64,000 nt of DNA from Polaromonas sp. (GCA_030654695.1 JAURWY010000029.1:1-64000), one strand, 5' to 3'. Shown: positions 38,648 to 48,558, counted from the first letter of the stretch. The notes: a model not told the origin generated them from the sequence alone. Numbers and translations are program-made.

Positions 38648-39154
38648 ATGATTCCAGTGAACGAGCAAACTCGAAACATATCACTCCACGTCAACGGAAA
38701 GTCATATCAGTCGGATGTTCGTGTTCGATGGACATTGGTTGATTACCTGCGACATGAACTCAAATTAACCGGGAGTCACGTCGGCTGCGAGCACGGAGTC
38801 TGTGGAGCCTGCACAGTTTTGGTTGACGGGTTATCCGTACGTGGTTGCATGATGTTCGCTGTACAGGCGAATGGCCACCATGTTGTGACTATCGAGGGGG
38901 TCGCACCCTCAGCAGACGTTTTGCATCCGATCCAAACGGCATTTAAGGAGCAACACGGACTTCAATGCGGGTTTTGTACCCCCGGCATGGTCGTTACCCT
39001 CGTTGAGTATTTAAAGAGCAACCCTGACCCAACAGAGCGGGAAATACGGGAGGCAATCTCTGGCAACCTGTGTCGGTGTACCGGTTACGACGGAATCGTC
39101 AAGGCGACACTTGTGGCGAGTTCACGCATGCGAGAAATGAGCTCGAAATTATGA
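38648..39154 (+). CDS. Molybdenum hydroxylase [2Fe-2S] subunit (CoxS type), block B
   Basis: 168 residues with all cysteines for two [2Fe-2S] clusters: GCEHGVCGACTVLVDG plus RGC (about 45-70), then CGFCTPGMV and CRCTGYDGIV (about 110-150). The stop overlaps the large-subunit start as ATGA, the same arrangement as block A. Confidence 0.95.
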   Translation: MIPVNEQTRNISLHVNGKSYQSDVRVRWTLVDYLRHELKLTGSHVGCEHGVCGACTVLVDGLSVRGCMMFAVQANGHHVVTIEGVAPSADVLHPIQTAFKEQHGLQCGFCTPGMVVTLVEYLKSNPDPTEREIREAISGNLCRCTGYDGIVKATLVASSRMREMSSKL

Positions 39155-41493
39155 AAACCCCAACAATTGGCCAGAGCGTTCCACGCTTAGAGGACGACGC
39201 TTTACTGACTGGGGAGGCAAGATTCGTAGATGATATTCATCTTCCACAAATGCTTGAAGCTGTGTTTGTACGCAGCCCACATGCTCATGCCGGTATCAAA
39301 TCCATCAGCGTTGAAGCGGCCAGAGCAATGCCTGGGGTGCATGCTGTTTTTATCCTTCAGGATCTTGCTCCGCACATGACGAGTACAACTCTTGTGACAG
39401 CGTTGCCAAGTCCGGCGTTTAAGTTGGAGTTGCATCGGCCGGTCCTTGCCTCAACAGAAGTAACGCACGTTGGCGAAGCTGTTGCTGTTGTCATTGCGGC
39501 CGACCGTTACCTTGCAGAAGACGCTGCGGCGATGGTTGAGGTGGATTACGAACCGCTTCCTGCTGTGGCAGATCTTCGGGCGGGAGCGATGGTGGACTCC
39601 CCAACTGTTCAATCGGGTTTGCCCAACAATATTGTTGCGGAATTCTCGATGGAGTTTGGTAATACAGAACAAGTATTCAAAACGGCGCCATACGTGTTTG
39701 CTGAAGAATTGATGCAGCACCGCGGAGGTAGCCACTCGATTGAATGTCGCGGTGTCGTCGCGAGACACGACACGTCGGAGGATGTCTTGACGGTCTGGAC
39801 CTCATCGCAGACGCCTCATGCCGCCAAGGGCATTTTGTGCGCGCTACTAGGGCGCGACGACAGCAGCGTTCGCGTTGTTTTACCCGACGTGGGCGGGGGA
39901 TTTGGACCGAAGCTGGTGTTTTATATTGAAGAGGCTGTAATTGCCCTGAGCGCTTTGATGCTGGGAGTCCCCGTCAAGTGGATCGAGGACCGGCGCGAAC
40001 ATTTCGTGGCGACAACTCAGGAGCGCGATCAGCTGTGGAATGTGGAAATAGCGGTTGATGAAGATGCCAAAATTCTGGGCGTTCGCGGGCAAGTCCTGCA
40101 TGATCATGGCGCATACAGTGTCCGAGGAACGAACGTTCCATACGGCTCTGCTTCAGCTATGACATTACCTTATCGGGTGCCAGTCTTTAAGCTAGATGTG
40201 AAATGCGTAGCCACCAACAAGGTGCCCGTCACGCCAGTCAGAGGTGCCGGCCAGCCGCAGGGAGTTTTTGCCATGGAGCGTTTGCTCGACCGGGTCGCCC
40301 GCGAGTTGAAGCTCGACAGAGATACAGTCCGCAGTCGCAACTTGGTACCCGCAGACGCCATGCCCTACGAAACACCGATGAAAAACAGGGCGGGGGTCGC
40401 CATCACCTTAGACAGCGGGAACTACGCTGCCTGTATGGAGGCCGCCATGCACGCAGCTAATTGGAAGAATTTTCCCGCGCGTCAGGAAGAGGCCCGGAAA
40501 AACGGTCGCCGCCTTGGAATCGGACTCGCCAATTCAGTAGAAGGAACTGGCCGTGGACCTTACGATCAGGTCAAGGTGCGCATCGCGAGAAATGGCCTTG
40601 TTGAAGTCTTCACCGGCGCCGCTGCCATGGGTCAAGGCACACGCACCATGTTTTCCCAAATCGTTGCAGAAGTGCTGGGCGGCGACATGGATAACATAAA
40701 GGTATTCGCAGGAGATACCTCAAACGCACCCTTGGCTTTCGGCGGCTTCAACAGTCGTCAGGCGGTGATGGGTGGTAGCTCTGCGTATAAGGCTGCTAAG
40801 GTCGTACGCGAAAAGCTGCTTGTCGCTGCGGCAGTTTCGCTCAAGTGTTCAATCGATGATCTTACGATCGAAGGAAGAACGGTGCGGTCTAATTTAACAG
40901 GTGAGTGTGCTGATTTTGGCGAGTTGGCCATTGCTTCAATTGGACTCGCTGGTTTTGCAATCCCCAATGAAATTCCCGGGCTGGAGGCGACGGAACATGT
41001 CCGTATTGACGCAATGGCATATGCCAATGCGACGGCTGTTGTCGAACTTGAGGTTGACGAAGAAACCGGCTCGATACGGTTGGAAAAGATAACCTTCGCG
41101 CATGATTGTGGAAAGATGATTCACCCACAGAGCGTCGACGGTCAGGTCATCGGAGGTATAGCGCATGGCGTTGGCAACGGTCTTTTTGAATGGATGGGTT
41201 TCAACGAAGACGCACAGCCAGTTACCACCAATCTCGCCGAGTACTTGTTAGTCACTGCAACTGAAATGCCGCCTATTCAGCTCGTGCATATTGAGTCGCC
41301 CTCGCCCTTGAACGAACTCGGGATCAAAGGTGTCGGGGAAGCCGGCGTTCTACCCATGGCCGCGGCCATTGCTTCAGCTGTAGACGATGCACTGGCAGAT
41401 CTAGGTGTGGCGATCCGGCAAGTTCCCATATTTCCAGACCGACTGCTCAAGGCGATTCAGTTTGGAAATATGACGTGCAAAATGCCACAGTAA
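39151..41493 (+). CDS. Molybdenum hydroxylase large subunit (CoxL type), block B
   Basis: About 780 residues. Molybdopterin segments include LPDVGGGFGPK (about 248), TPVRGAGQPQG (about 361), GQGTRT (about 493) and the catalytic Glu in GIKGVGEAG (about 725). The loop at 361 is VRGAGQPQ, of the general hydroxylase type and without the CO dehydrogenase Cys. It is a different enzyme from the block A large subunit: many loops around the active site differ, so the substrates probably differ. ATG 39151 overlaps the CoxS stop. Confidence 0.92.
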   Translation: MKTPTIGQSVPRLEDDALLTGEARFVDDIHLPQMLEAVFVRSPHAHAGIKSISVEAARAMPGVHAVFILQDLAPHMTSTTLVTALPSPAFKLELHRPVLASTEVTHVGEAVAVVIAADRYLAEDAAAMVEVDYEPLPAVADLRAGAMVDSPTVQSGLPNNIVAEFSMEFGNTEQVFKTAPYVFAEELMQHRGGSHSIECRGVVARHDTSEDVLTVWTSSQTPHAAKGILCALLGRDDSSVRVVLPDVGGGFGPKLVFYIEEAVIALSALMLGVPVKWIEDRREHFVATTQERDQLWNVEIAVDEDAKILGVRGQVLHDHGAYSVRGTNVPYGSASAMTLPYRVPVFKLDVKCVATNKVPVTPVRGAGQPQGVFAMERLLDRVARELKLDRDTVRSRNLVPADAMPYETPMKNRAGVAITLDSGNYAACMEAAMHAANWKNFPARQEEARKNGRRLGIGLANSVEGTGRGPYDQVKVRIARNGLVEVFTGAAAMGQGTRTMFSQIVAEVLGGDMDNIKVFAGDTSNAPLAFGGFNSRQAVMGGSSAYKAAKVVREKLLVAAAVSLKCSIDDLTIEGRTVRSNLTGECADFGELAIASIGLAGFAIPNEIPGLEATEHVRIDAMAYANATAVVELEVDEETGSIRLEKITFAHDCGKMIHPQSVDGQVIGGIAHGVGNGLFEWMGFNEDAQPVTTNLAEYLLVTATEMPPIQLVHIESPSPLNELGIKGVGEAGVLPMAAAIASAVDDALADLGVAIRQVPIFPDRLLKAIQFGNMTCKMPQ

Positions 41494-41533
41494 AAAGTCA
41501 AAAATTTAGTTGGCCGAAGTTATAGGACTCAAA

Positions 41534-42598
41534 ATGAAACAAGCCCTTCACCAGTTCATCGGCCTTTCGGAGCTCATTACATCCAATGTGTTGCGAATGA
41601 GAATAAGAATTTTTGACCGACACGCTTGGCTTTGTCGAGCGCGTCACTGTCTAGTCGCCGTTTTTTCGCTCATGGCATGTACTGGATCATGGGCAGAGTT
41701 TCCAGACCGCCCGATTGTGATTATTGTTCCTTATCCAGTGGGCGGCGCGACAGATACACTTTCGCGCGTTGTGGGCGCTAAATTGGGCGAGCTACTGAAA
41801 ACATCAGTGGTGATCGACAACCGAGCAGGCGGGAGCGGAATGATCGGATTGAACGCCGCAGCTCGGCTCCCCGCGGATGGATACACCATGTTTCTCGGGG
41901 CTGTATCTGACATAGCGATTTTCGCAGCCGCGTCGCCCAACACACAGCCTGCTAACTTAGAGCGGGACTTTACAGCCGTTGCGGGGTTAGCGTCAGCGCC
42001 CCATATTCTGGTCGTGCCAACGTCGGTGTCAGTCTATGACATGGAGCAGTTGATCGTGCTGTTGAAAAAATCGCCGGGGGCTCACAATTTTGCGTCTATC
42101 GGCGTCGCCACCCTGTCACAACTCGAAGGCAATATCCTCATGCAGACCACTGGGGTGGACATCGTCCATGTCCCATACCGCGGGGGGGCTCAGGCCCTCC
42201 AAGAACTCATCGTTGGAAATACAAGCTTGATGTTCCTCAGCGGCCCTAACGCAATGCCGCATGTTAGAAGCGGGCGAGTCAGGATCTTGGCAACAGCAGC
42301 GGAGCAACGGCTCCCACTGCTGCCAAACGTTCCTACGATTGCAGAAACGGGAATTAAAGGATTTAACGCGCCAAATCGCTTCGGTTTTTATGCAGTCAAA
42401 GATACGCCCCCTAAGGCAATACAGGTCCTTTCGCTTGCACTGGCGCAAGTCCTCGATGACCCTGAAGTCAGGAGCCGACTTGAACAGCAAGGCATGCTTC
42501 CAAAATACACCACGCCAGCGGAATTCAATCGCCAAACTACGCAAGACTTTCAGTATTTTTCGGATCTAGTCAAACGCTCAAAGATCCGACTGGAATAA
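41534..42598 (+). CDS. Bug/TctC-type solute-binding protein (2 of 5)
   Basis: About 354 residues. Bug motifs are FPDRPIVIIVPYPVGGATDT and RAGGSGMIG, with ADGYTMF following. The signal peptide is preceded by a long N-terminus; ATG 41597 (MRIRIFDRHAW) would give a more usual signal and may be the true start. It lies 40 bp after the block B large subunit and likely binds that enzyme's substrate. No tct permease is present. Confidence 0.88.
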   Translation: MKQALHQFIGLSELITSNVLRMRIRIFDRHAWLCRARHCLVAVFSLMACTGSWAEFPDRPIVIIVPYPVGGATDTLSRVVGAKLGELLKTSVVIDNRAGGSGMIGLNAAARLPADGYTMFLGAVSDIAIFAAASPNTQPANLERDFTAVAGLASAPHILVVPTSVSVYDMEQLIVLLKKSPGAHNFASIGVATLSQLEGNILMQTTGVDIVHVPYRGGAQALQELIVGNTSLMFLSGPNAMPHVRSGRVRILATAAEQRLPLLPNVPTIAETGIKGFNAPNRFGFYAVKDTPPKAIQVLSLALAQVLDDPEVRSRLEQQGMLPKYTTPAEFNRQTTQDFQYFSDLVKRSKIRLE

Positions 42599-42889
42599 GT
42601 AAAAGTCGGTGTAATTGTTGCTTGAGTCAATTGATGTTCTTCTCCTAGCAAGGTGATGCACAGTGTTGAAAATTTTGTCTTCATGACATGCCCTAGGTAT
42701 CGCTGGAGGCCGGAGCAATAACAGCGTCGACCAAGCTGGCCCACCCTGCATCTTGTCTAAGAATCGTTGCCTGACACAGCGATCGCCGAGGAAATTTAAA
42801 AGCGCATCGGTCTGTTTGCAGATCAGACTCTGGTCGAGATTCTGGACAATATTTTTCGATCTATTAGTGAATGCTTCAAGCTCGAGGCC
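42599..42889. other. Gap of 291 bp, probable edge of accessory DNA
   Basis: No intact gene. A stretch near 42780-42880 can be read as IAEEI, stop, KRIGLFADQ and EILDNIFRSI, hinting at a decayed coding region, but no family is recognised. It separates the AT-richer block B from the core-like DNA that follows. Confidence 0.4.
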
Positions 42890-43099
42890 TTACTGAGACG
42901 CTTTATCTTCTGGCTTCATGGGGCAGGTGTTGAAACCCAGTAAGGTGTAGGCCCCACAAATACTGAAAACACCTGTGGCCAAAACAATGGCGCCCAGCCA
43001 GCCCCAAGGACCAATTTGACCTGTCGCCGCTAAGGCCATAAGGATCAAGCCGGCAACGATACGAAGCGCACGGTCAATACCGCCAACATTCTTTTTCAT
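42890..43099 (-). CDS. DUF2892 small membrane protein
   Basis: 69 residues with two membrane segments. The start KNVGGIDRALRIVAGLILM and the end YTLLGFNTCP are characteristic of DUF2892 (YgaP C-terminal-like) proteins. The Cys in NTCP is conserved in the family. An SD-like AAGGAG lies upstream of the ATG. The function is unknown. Confidence 0.92.
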   Translation of the reverse strand: MKKNVGGIDRALRIVAGLILMALAATGQIGPWGWLGAIVLATGVFSICGAYTLLGFNTCPMKPEDKASQ

Positions 43100-43220
43100 G
43101 GTGATCTCCTTGAATGAAACAACAGTTTAGAGCGTTGCCGGTCCATCGGTATATCCACCGATGGACTGAACAGGTTTAAAAGACATGATGGCGGGCTGAT
43201 CAATTCATTGAAATAAACCT

Positions 43221-44207
43221 ATGTCCACCAAGATCTCGGCCGCTGCCGCGCTTGTTACTACTATTGTTCTGGCTATCGGCTCAGCGGTTGCCGTGCCCGC
43301 ACTGGCCCAGCCTTATCCGAGCAAGCCGATCAAAATTCTGGTCGGCTTTTCACCTGGCGGCGGTCCCGACATCATTGCCCGGGTGTTGGCGCAAAAGCTC
43401 ACCGAAGACTGGAAGCAGCCGGTGCTGGTTGAAAACCGCGTTGGCGCGGGCAGCAACATTGCGGCCCAAGCGTTGGCCAATTCGCCCGCCGATGGCTACA
43501 CGCTGCTGTCGGTGTCGTCGGCGCATGCTATTTCGCCAGCGATTTATGCCAAGCTGCCGTATGACGTTTTGAAAGATTTTTCGGGTGTGACCATCACCGC
43601 CACCGGCCCAGCCTTGGTGATTGTGTCGCCGCAGCTGGGCGTGAACACGCTGCAAGAGTTCATCGCCTTGGCCAAGTCGCGGCCGGGCCAGTTCAACTAC
43701 TCGTCGGCTGGTGTTGGCAGTGGGTCGCAGTTTGCGGCTGAACTGCTCAAGGCCCAAGCCGGTCTGGACATGGTGCACATTCCCTTCAAGGGCATTCCGG
43801 AGGCCTTGGCCGACACCATGTCGGGACGCACGCAGTTGTTCATCTCGCCGTATGCCAGCGCCATCAATCTCGTCCGCGAAGGCCGGGCCAAAGCGCTGGC
43901 CGTGACCAGCACTCAACGCATGGCCGAACTGCCCAACCTGCCGACCGTTGCTGAGTCCGGCGTGGCGGGCTACAAGTGGATTTTTTGGTACGGGTTGTTG
44001 GCGCCGGCCAAGACGCCACGCGCCATTGTTGACAAGTTGCAGGCGGAGGTCGCTCGCATCCTCAAACAACCGCAGGTGCTACAGCGCTTTGCGCCACTAG
44101 GCATTGAGCCCGTCACCAGTTCCGCGGAAGCGTTTGACCAACTCATTAATTACGAAGTCCAGATGTTCAAAAAACTCGCACAAGCCTCCGCCATCAAAGC
44201 AGATTGA
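43221..44207 (+). CDS. Bug/TctC-type solute-binding protein (3 of 5)
   Basis: 328 residues with a signal peptide ending near VPALA. Motifs are YPSKPIKILVGFSPGGGPD, ENRVGAGSNIAAQ and PADGYTLL. The C-terminal half has YGLLAPAKTPRAIVDKLQ. It is followed 4 bp later by an enol-lactonase-like hydrolase gene, so both probably serve one aromatic or lactone pathway. Confidence 0.93.
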   Translation: MSTKISAAAALVTTIVLAIGSAVAVPALAQPYPSKPIKILVGFSPGGGPDIIARVLAQKLTEDWKQPVLVENRVGAGSNIAAQALANSPADGYTLLSVSSAHAISPAIYAKLPYDVLKDFSGVTITATGPALVIVSPQLGVNTLQEFIALAKSRPGQFNYSSAGVGSGSQFAAELLKAQAGLDMVHIPFKGIPEALADTMSGRTQLFISPYASAINLVREGRAKALAVTSTQRMAELPNLPTVAESGVAGYKWIFWYGLLAPAKTPRAIVDKLQAEVARILKQPQVLQRFAPLGIEPVTSSAEAFDQLINYEVQMFKKLAQASAIKAD

Positions 44208-44211
44208 AAAC

Positions 44212-45003
44212 ATGAAAGTTCGCGTTAACAACATCGATGTTCACTACACCATCGACGGCGACAGTGGCCCGTGGGCGACTATGTCGCATTCCCTGGGTTG
44301 CAACTTATCGTCGTGGGACGCTCAGGCCGCTTTGCTTGCCAAAAATCATCGTGTACTGCGCTATGACAGCCGCGGCCATGGCCAAACCAGCGTACCGGTA
44401 GGGCCGTACACGCTGGCTGAATTGGCAGAAGATGCGCACGGCTTATTCATGCATCTCGGTATCGACAAAACCCATTGGATCGGCATCTCCATGGGCGGCA
44501 TGATCGGTCAGACTTATGCGCTGGCCCATCCCGGCGTGTTTCAGACCATGGTGTTGGCAGACTCCACCAGCCGCCGCCCACCGCAAGCTGCGGCGATGTG
44601 GGGCGAGCGCATCAACACTGCCCGCACACAAGGCATGCAGGGTTTGGTTGAGAGCACCTTGGCGCGCTGGTTCACTCCGGGCTATCGAACGCGGCAGCCC
44701 GAGGTGATGGCGCGCATTGCCGATGGCATTTTGAAGACGCCGGTGGATGGGTTTTGCGGCTGCTGTGAAGCGATTTCCAAAATCGACGTACTCGACCGCT
44801 TGCACGAGATTGATTGCCCGACCTTGATCATGGTCGGCGAACACGACCATGGCACGCCGCCAGAAATGTCGCAGCAAATGCACGCCAACATCAAAGGTTC
44901 AGAGTTCTTGTTGATCAAAGATGCCGCGCACATTGCCAACATTGAACAAGAAGCTGTGTTCAACGAGGCCATGATGAGTTTTTTGAAAAAGCATGGCGGT
45001 TAA
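44212..45003 (+). CDS. Alpha/beta hydrolase, 3-oxoadipate enol-lactonase-like
   Basis: About 263 residues. The alpha/beta hydrolase nucleophile elbow is GISMGGMIGQ (about 93-102), the oxyanion region SHSLGCNLSSWD, and the catalytic Asp/His fit GEHDHGTPP and DAAHIANIEQ. The whole layout is PcaD-like. No other beta-ketoadipate genes are present, so the lactone may be different. ATG 44212 follows the Bug stop by 4 bp. Confidence 0.85.
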   Translation: MKVRVNNIDVHYTIDGDSGPWATMSHSLGCNLSSWDAQAALLAKNHRVLRYDSRGHGQTSVPVGPYTLAELAEDAHGLFMHLGIDKTHWIGISMGGMIGQTYALAHPGVFQTMVLADSTSRRPPQAAAMWGERINTARTQGMQGLVESTLARWFTPGYRTRQPEVMARIADGILKTPVDGFCGCCEAISKIDVLDRLHEIDCPTLIMVGEHDHGTPPEMSQQMHANIKGSEFLLIKDAAHIANIEQEAVFNEAMMSFLKKHGG

Positions 45004-45985
45004 TCCGCCGTGTTCAACGCCGCGCGGGTCAATGCGTTTGAATGGCACGGCGCAATCCTTACCCAGCAAACATCTTGACATCTATTTACTGAGGTGCTTT
45101 CAGGCACTGGTCAGTGAAGCCCATGTCACACGCGCTGCAGAAAAAATGGGCATTGGGCAGCCAGCCATGAGTACAACGTTGGCTCGGTTGCGATTGATAT
45201 TCTCCGATCCAATTTTGGTTCGAACTGAAAAAGGAATGGTCGCCACGCCGAGGGCCGTGGAGGTTCTGCGTAAGGTCAATCATGCTGTGGAGTTGATAGA
45301 TCAGACGCTAACGGAAGGGACGCTGTTCGAACCACTCACGGCTAAAGTGAGCTTTCGTATATCTGCGAGCGAGTCGGTCGGATTTCTTTTGGTGCCTAGG
45401 CTCATTTCACTTTTACGGTTGACCGCACCAGACATTACCTTGGAATTTCACACGCCGGAATTACCCGTTGTGAGGCAGGAACTAGAGTCTGGCGACACTG
45501 ACTTGGTGGTCGCGTTTTTGCGTGATCCACCGCAGGGACTGCGATCTATGTCATTGATGAGTCAACGCCTTTGCGTCATTGCCGCTGGCAATCACCCGGA
45601 CATTCAAGGGCAGTTGTCGATGGCTCAGTATTTGCGCTTCCCGCATGCTGTGTATGCGCTCGGGCGAAAGGGGGGGTCAACCATTGAAAAAATGGTCGAT
45701 GACGCTTTGTGTGAAGCCGGTATGACCCGGACTATTGGTGCGACCCTGACTTCTACGTTGGCGTCTACCAGCGTTGTGGCCCGATCTGATTTGTTGGCGA
45801 CCATACCGGAACGAATTGCCCTTGATTTCGCCCCTAACCTTGGACTGCAAATACTGCCTCCGCCGCTCGCGCTGGGCCACGTTGACACAGCCATGTTCTG
45901 GCACAACCGAACGCACAATAATTCTGCACATCGGTGGTTGCGCCAGCAATTAAAAGCGGTTGCCGAAAGTCTGAATGTCCCCTGA
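44993..45985 (+). CDS. LysR-family transcriptional regulator
   Basis: 330 residues. The winged helix-turn-helix is near the N-terminus: LLRCFQALVSEAHVTRAAEKMGIGQPAMSTTLARLR, given here in parts as LLRCFQALVSEAHVTRAAEK and MGIGQPAMSTTLARLR. An effector-binding domain follows. ATG 44993 overlaps the hydrolase gene by 11 bp; ATG 45032 would give a more usual N-terminus. It is cotranscribed with the Bug and hydrolase genes, unlike the usual divergent LysR arrangement. Confidence 0.9.
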   Translation: MAVNPPCSTPRGSMRLNGTAQSLPSKHLDIYLLRCFQALVSEAHVTRAAEKMGIGQPAMSTTLARLRLIFSDPILVRTEKGMVATPRAVEVLRKVNHAVELIDQTLTEGTLFEPLTAKVSFRISASESVGFLLVPRLISLLRLTAPDITLEFHTPELPVVRQELESGDTDLVVAFLRDPPQGLRSMSLMSQRLCVIAAGNHPDIQGQLSMAQYLRFPHAVYALGRKGGSTIEKMVDDALCEAGMTRTIGATLTSTLASTSVVARSDLLATIPERIALDFAPNLGLQILPPPLALGHVDTAMFWHNRTHNNSAHRWLRQQLKAVAESLNVP

Positions 45986-45993
45986 GTGCGTTT

Positions 45994-46728
45994 TTAGAGG
46001 TGGCTCAGATGCTGCACTAGAAAAGCTTCGATGTCCCGCAGTTGCTCGTCTTTGGGGTCAGTGTGTAAGCCCGGATAAATGCGGTGTGTTTTGTTGCGGC
46101 TCGCTATAGCGTCAAACAGTTCAGACTGTCCTTGTGAAGTGAAGAGTTCATCGTCTGCTTTTTGCTGAAAAAGCACAGGGCAGTGAATGTGTGCTGCGTC
46201 AATGACCAGGCGTTCGCTGGCCACGCGGCTGGTTCCCCACATGCCAAGCACGGCGGCCTTGATTTTTGGATTTGCGGCCACGAGCGGCAAGCCATAAGCA
46301 GTCCCCATTGAAATCCCATACCAGCCCACAGCTTCGGCATTGACCTCGGGTAGTCGGCCTAAAAAGTCGATAACTGCCTGCCAGTCGTTCACCATGCCGT
46401 CGATGCTTTTACCCGTGGCCCACAAGTCTCTAAATTCCTGCCGTACTGCAACGCCATCGTCGAAGATAGCTCGGCGTGCGCCGTGGACGGGGCCGTCGAT
46501 TGCAGCGACCACAAAGCCATGATTTTTCACCAATGGCTCGGCGATATCGATGACAAGCTGAGAGGCTTTGTGGCCGCTTCCTCCATGGCCGACCAGCACC
46601 AGAGGCGCCGGGCTAGCGCCCATATTTGACGACCAGACTCGGGTAGGAACTGGTTGTCCTGCCACCTGCAAGGTGAACTCACGAACTCGTATCGGTGTGC
46701 CAGTTTTGCTCAGATCAATCATTTTCAT
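45994..46728 (-). CDS. Alpha/beta hydrolase, dienelactone-hydrolase-like
   Basis: About 244 residues. The N-terminal strand leads to VLVGHGGSGHKAS (oxyanion region), the nucleophile Ser is in GWYGISMGTAYGLP (about 138), Asp in KADDELF and His in PGLHTDPKDEQ. The family is broad; many members act on esters or lactones. ATG 46728 is chosen because AAGGAA precedes it. It converges on the LysR gene with an 8-bp gap. Confidence 0.82.
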   Translation of the reverse strand: MKMIDLSKTGTPIRVREFTLQVAGQPVPTRVWSSNMGASPAPLVLVGHGGSGHKASQLVIDIAEPLVKNHGFVVAAIDGPVHGARRAIFDDGVAVRQEFRDLWATGKSIDGMVNDWQAVIDFLGRLPEVNAEAVGWYGISMGTAYGLPLVAANPKIKAAVLGMWGTSRVASERLVIDAAHIHCPVLFQQKADDELFTSQGQSELFDAIASRNKTHRIYPGLHTDPKDEQLRDIEAFLVQHLSHL

Positions 46729-46879
46729 CAGAAATTCCTTAAGGTTGCTGCCGATTTTCAAGGCTTGCGTCATGTCGTTGTTGTGATGGATACATGCGTT
46801 TTGACAATGGAAAACAACGTCATTTCTTGATTAGCATCAACAACAACAAATAGTTTCGAATATCAACAGGACTGACCTT

Positions 46880-47854
46880 ATGAGCCAACGTTTATTAATG
46901 AGCCTATTCGCTACGCTTTTGTGCACCATGGGCTCGCTCGTGAATGCACAATCCGGGATTTACCCGAGCAAGCCGGTTCGGATCATTGTGGGCTTTCCGC
47001 CGGGAAGCGCTACAGACGTTGCCGCACGCCGCGTAGCTGTGAAATTGAGTGCCAGCATGGGGCAGTCCTTCGTTGTCGAAAACCGACCGGGTGCAAGCGG
47101 CAACATCGCCGGCGAGACGGTGGCGAAATCGATGCCCGATGGCTATGTCCTTTATGCCGGAACAACCAGTGAAATGGCCATCAACAAACCGGGCGGTATG
47201 AAGATGCGGTTTGATCCCGCCAAAGACTTCATGCCGATCGGCTTGCTGTTCACGACTAATCCAGTTTTGATTGCCAGCAATGCCTCAAGTCTGACCAGTC
47301 TGCGGGGTCTGGTGGACACGGCCAAAGCTAAGCCGGGACAAGTGAGCTGGGCGACAGTCAATGCATTTCAGCAAGTGGTGATGGCTTCGTTTCAAAACGC
47401 AGCGGCTATCAATTTGAACATGGTCTATTACAAGGGCACCGCCTTGGCGATGAATGATGTAGTCGGTGGGCAGGTGGATGGGATGGTTGGATATCCGGCT
47501 GAATCTGTTCCGCAAATTGAGTCGGGCAGGGTCAAAGCCCTAGCGATTGCCGGGGCGCGTCGCAACCCTTTCCTGCCGGCGACACCAACGCTGATTGAAC
47601 TGGGTTACCCCGGACTGGACTTGGTGGTTTGGGGTGGTATTTTTGCGCCAACGGGGACGCCACCAGCCATCGTTGAGCAGCTCAATCGCGGCATTCTTGC
47701 GGCCAACAGTCAGCCCGATATCAAAGAGGCGTTGGCCAAGACGGGATCGGAGGTGCAGCTTTATTCAGTCACCGAGTTCACTGGATTCATCAATGCCGAA
47801 ATTGATAAATGGGCCAAGATCATCAAAAGTACCGGCATCAAGTTGGGCGACTGA
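46880..47854 (+). CDS. Bug/TctC-type solute-binding protein (4 of 5)
   Basis: 324 residues, signal peptide ending near LVNAQ. Motifs are YPSKPVRIIVGFPPGSATD, ENRPGASGNIAGE and PDGYVLYAG. It is divergent from the hydrolase gene at 46728 and followed by a cupin gene 44 bp downstream, so these form a small separate unit. Confidence 0.93.
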   Translation: MSQRLLMSLFATLLCTMGSLVNAQSGIYPSKPVRIIVGFPPGSATDVAARRVAVKLSASMGQSFVVENRPGASGNIAGETVAKSMPDGYVLYAGTTSEMAINKPGGMKMRFDPAKDFMPIGLLFTTNPVLIASNASSLTSLRGLVDTAKAKPGQVSWATVNAFQQVVMASFQNAAAINLNMVYYKGTALAMNDVVGGQVDGMVGYPAESVPQIESGRVKALAIAGARRNPFLPATPTLIELGYPGLDLVVWGGIFAPTGTPPAIVEQLNRGILAANSQPDIKEALAKTGSEVQLYSVTEFTGFINAEIDKWAKIIKSTGIKLGD

Positions 47855-47898
47855 ACGCTCTGAAAATTTATCCCACTGAATTTCAACGCACCACGACT

Positions 47899-48390
47899 AT
47901 GACAACTGAAAAAAAATACGACATGGCGATTCGGACACTGACTCCGGATGAAATGGATAAACGCGTAGCCCGTTTCAAGGATTTGAAGTACCCACCTGAC
48001 CGCTACCCCGACAGTCTGCTGCCAGGCCATGAACGCCGAAATTATTTGGTGGTGGGGCAAGGACTCATCGTGGATGGTGGAAAAGACCCGATGTCTGCGA
48101 TTCCGATTCACGAAGGTTTTCAAATGTCCTATGTGGAGGCTAAGCCGGGCAATGGACCTAAGTTGCACAACCACGACACCAACGAAACTTTCGTAGCCAT
48201 CAAAGGGCGGTGGCGAGTCATCTGGGGGCTGAATCAAGAGTGTTCTGTGGATCTCGATCCGTTGGATGTTTGCGCCGTTCCTCCATTTGTGCCGCGTCGG
48301 TTTATCAATCTTGAGCCCGGCGCGGGCAGTGAGTTTGGCTTGCTTCTTGCCGTTCAGCCAGGTAATGTTGCCAAATGTGAGTTCATGTAA
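47899..48390 (+). CDS. Single-domain cupin protein
   Basis: About 163 residues with one cupin barrel. The metal motif fits GPKLHNHDTNETFVAIKG (two His, Glu) and the second motif VPPFVPRRFINLEPG, where the usual His is replaced. It may be a dioxygenase, an isomerase or a non-enzymatic binder. ATG 47899 is preferred; no strong ribosome site is seen. It is likely cotranscribed with the Bug gene upstream. Confidence 0.8.
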   Translation: MTTEKKYDMAIRTLTPDEMDKRVARFKDLKYPPDRYPDSLLPGHERRNYLVVGQGLIVDGGKDPMSAIPIHEGFQMSYVEAKPGNGPKLHNHDTNETFVAIKGRWRVIWGLNQECSVDLDPLDVCAVPPFVPRRFINLEPGAGSEFGLLLAVQPGNVAKCEFM

Positions 48391-48558
48391 AAAGCGAAAT
48401 TTCTGTTTGGCTTGAGTCAGGGAATGCACACTATCGTTGGCGCAGGCTATCGCCTAAAGTCAGGGCTTCGACTGATCGCTGGAAAACACACCTCTTCTTT
48501 ATTTGTGCCCTTGCGATTAGACTGAATTTCTGACCTCAATTTAGCGCGGAGCAGCCAC

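Noticed and set aside
42780..42880. Decayed regulator gene
   Set aside because: A short readable stretch with a stop codon gave only a weak hint; no family could be assigned.
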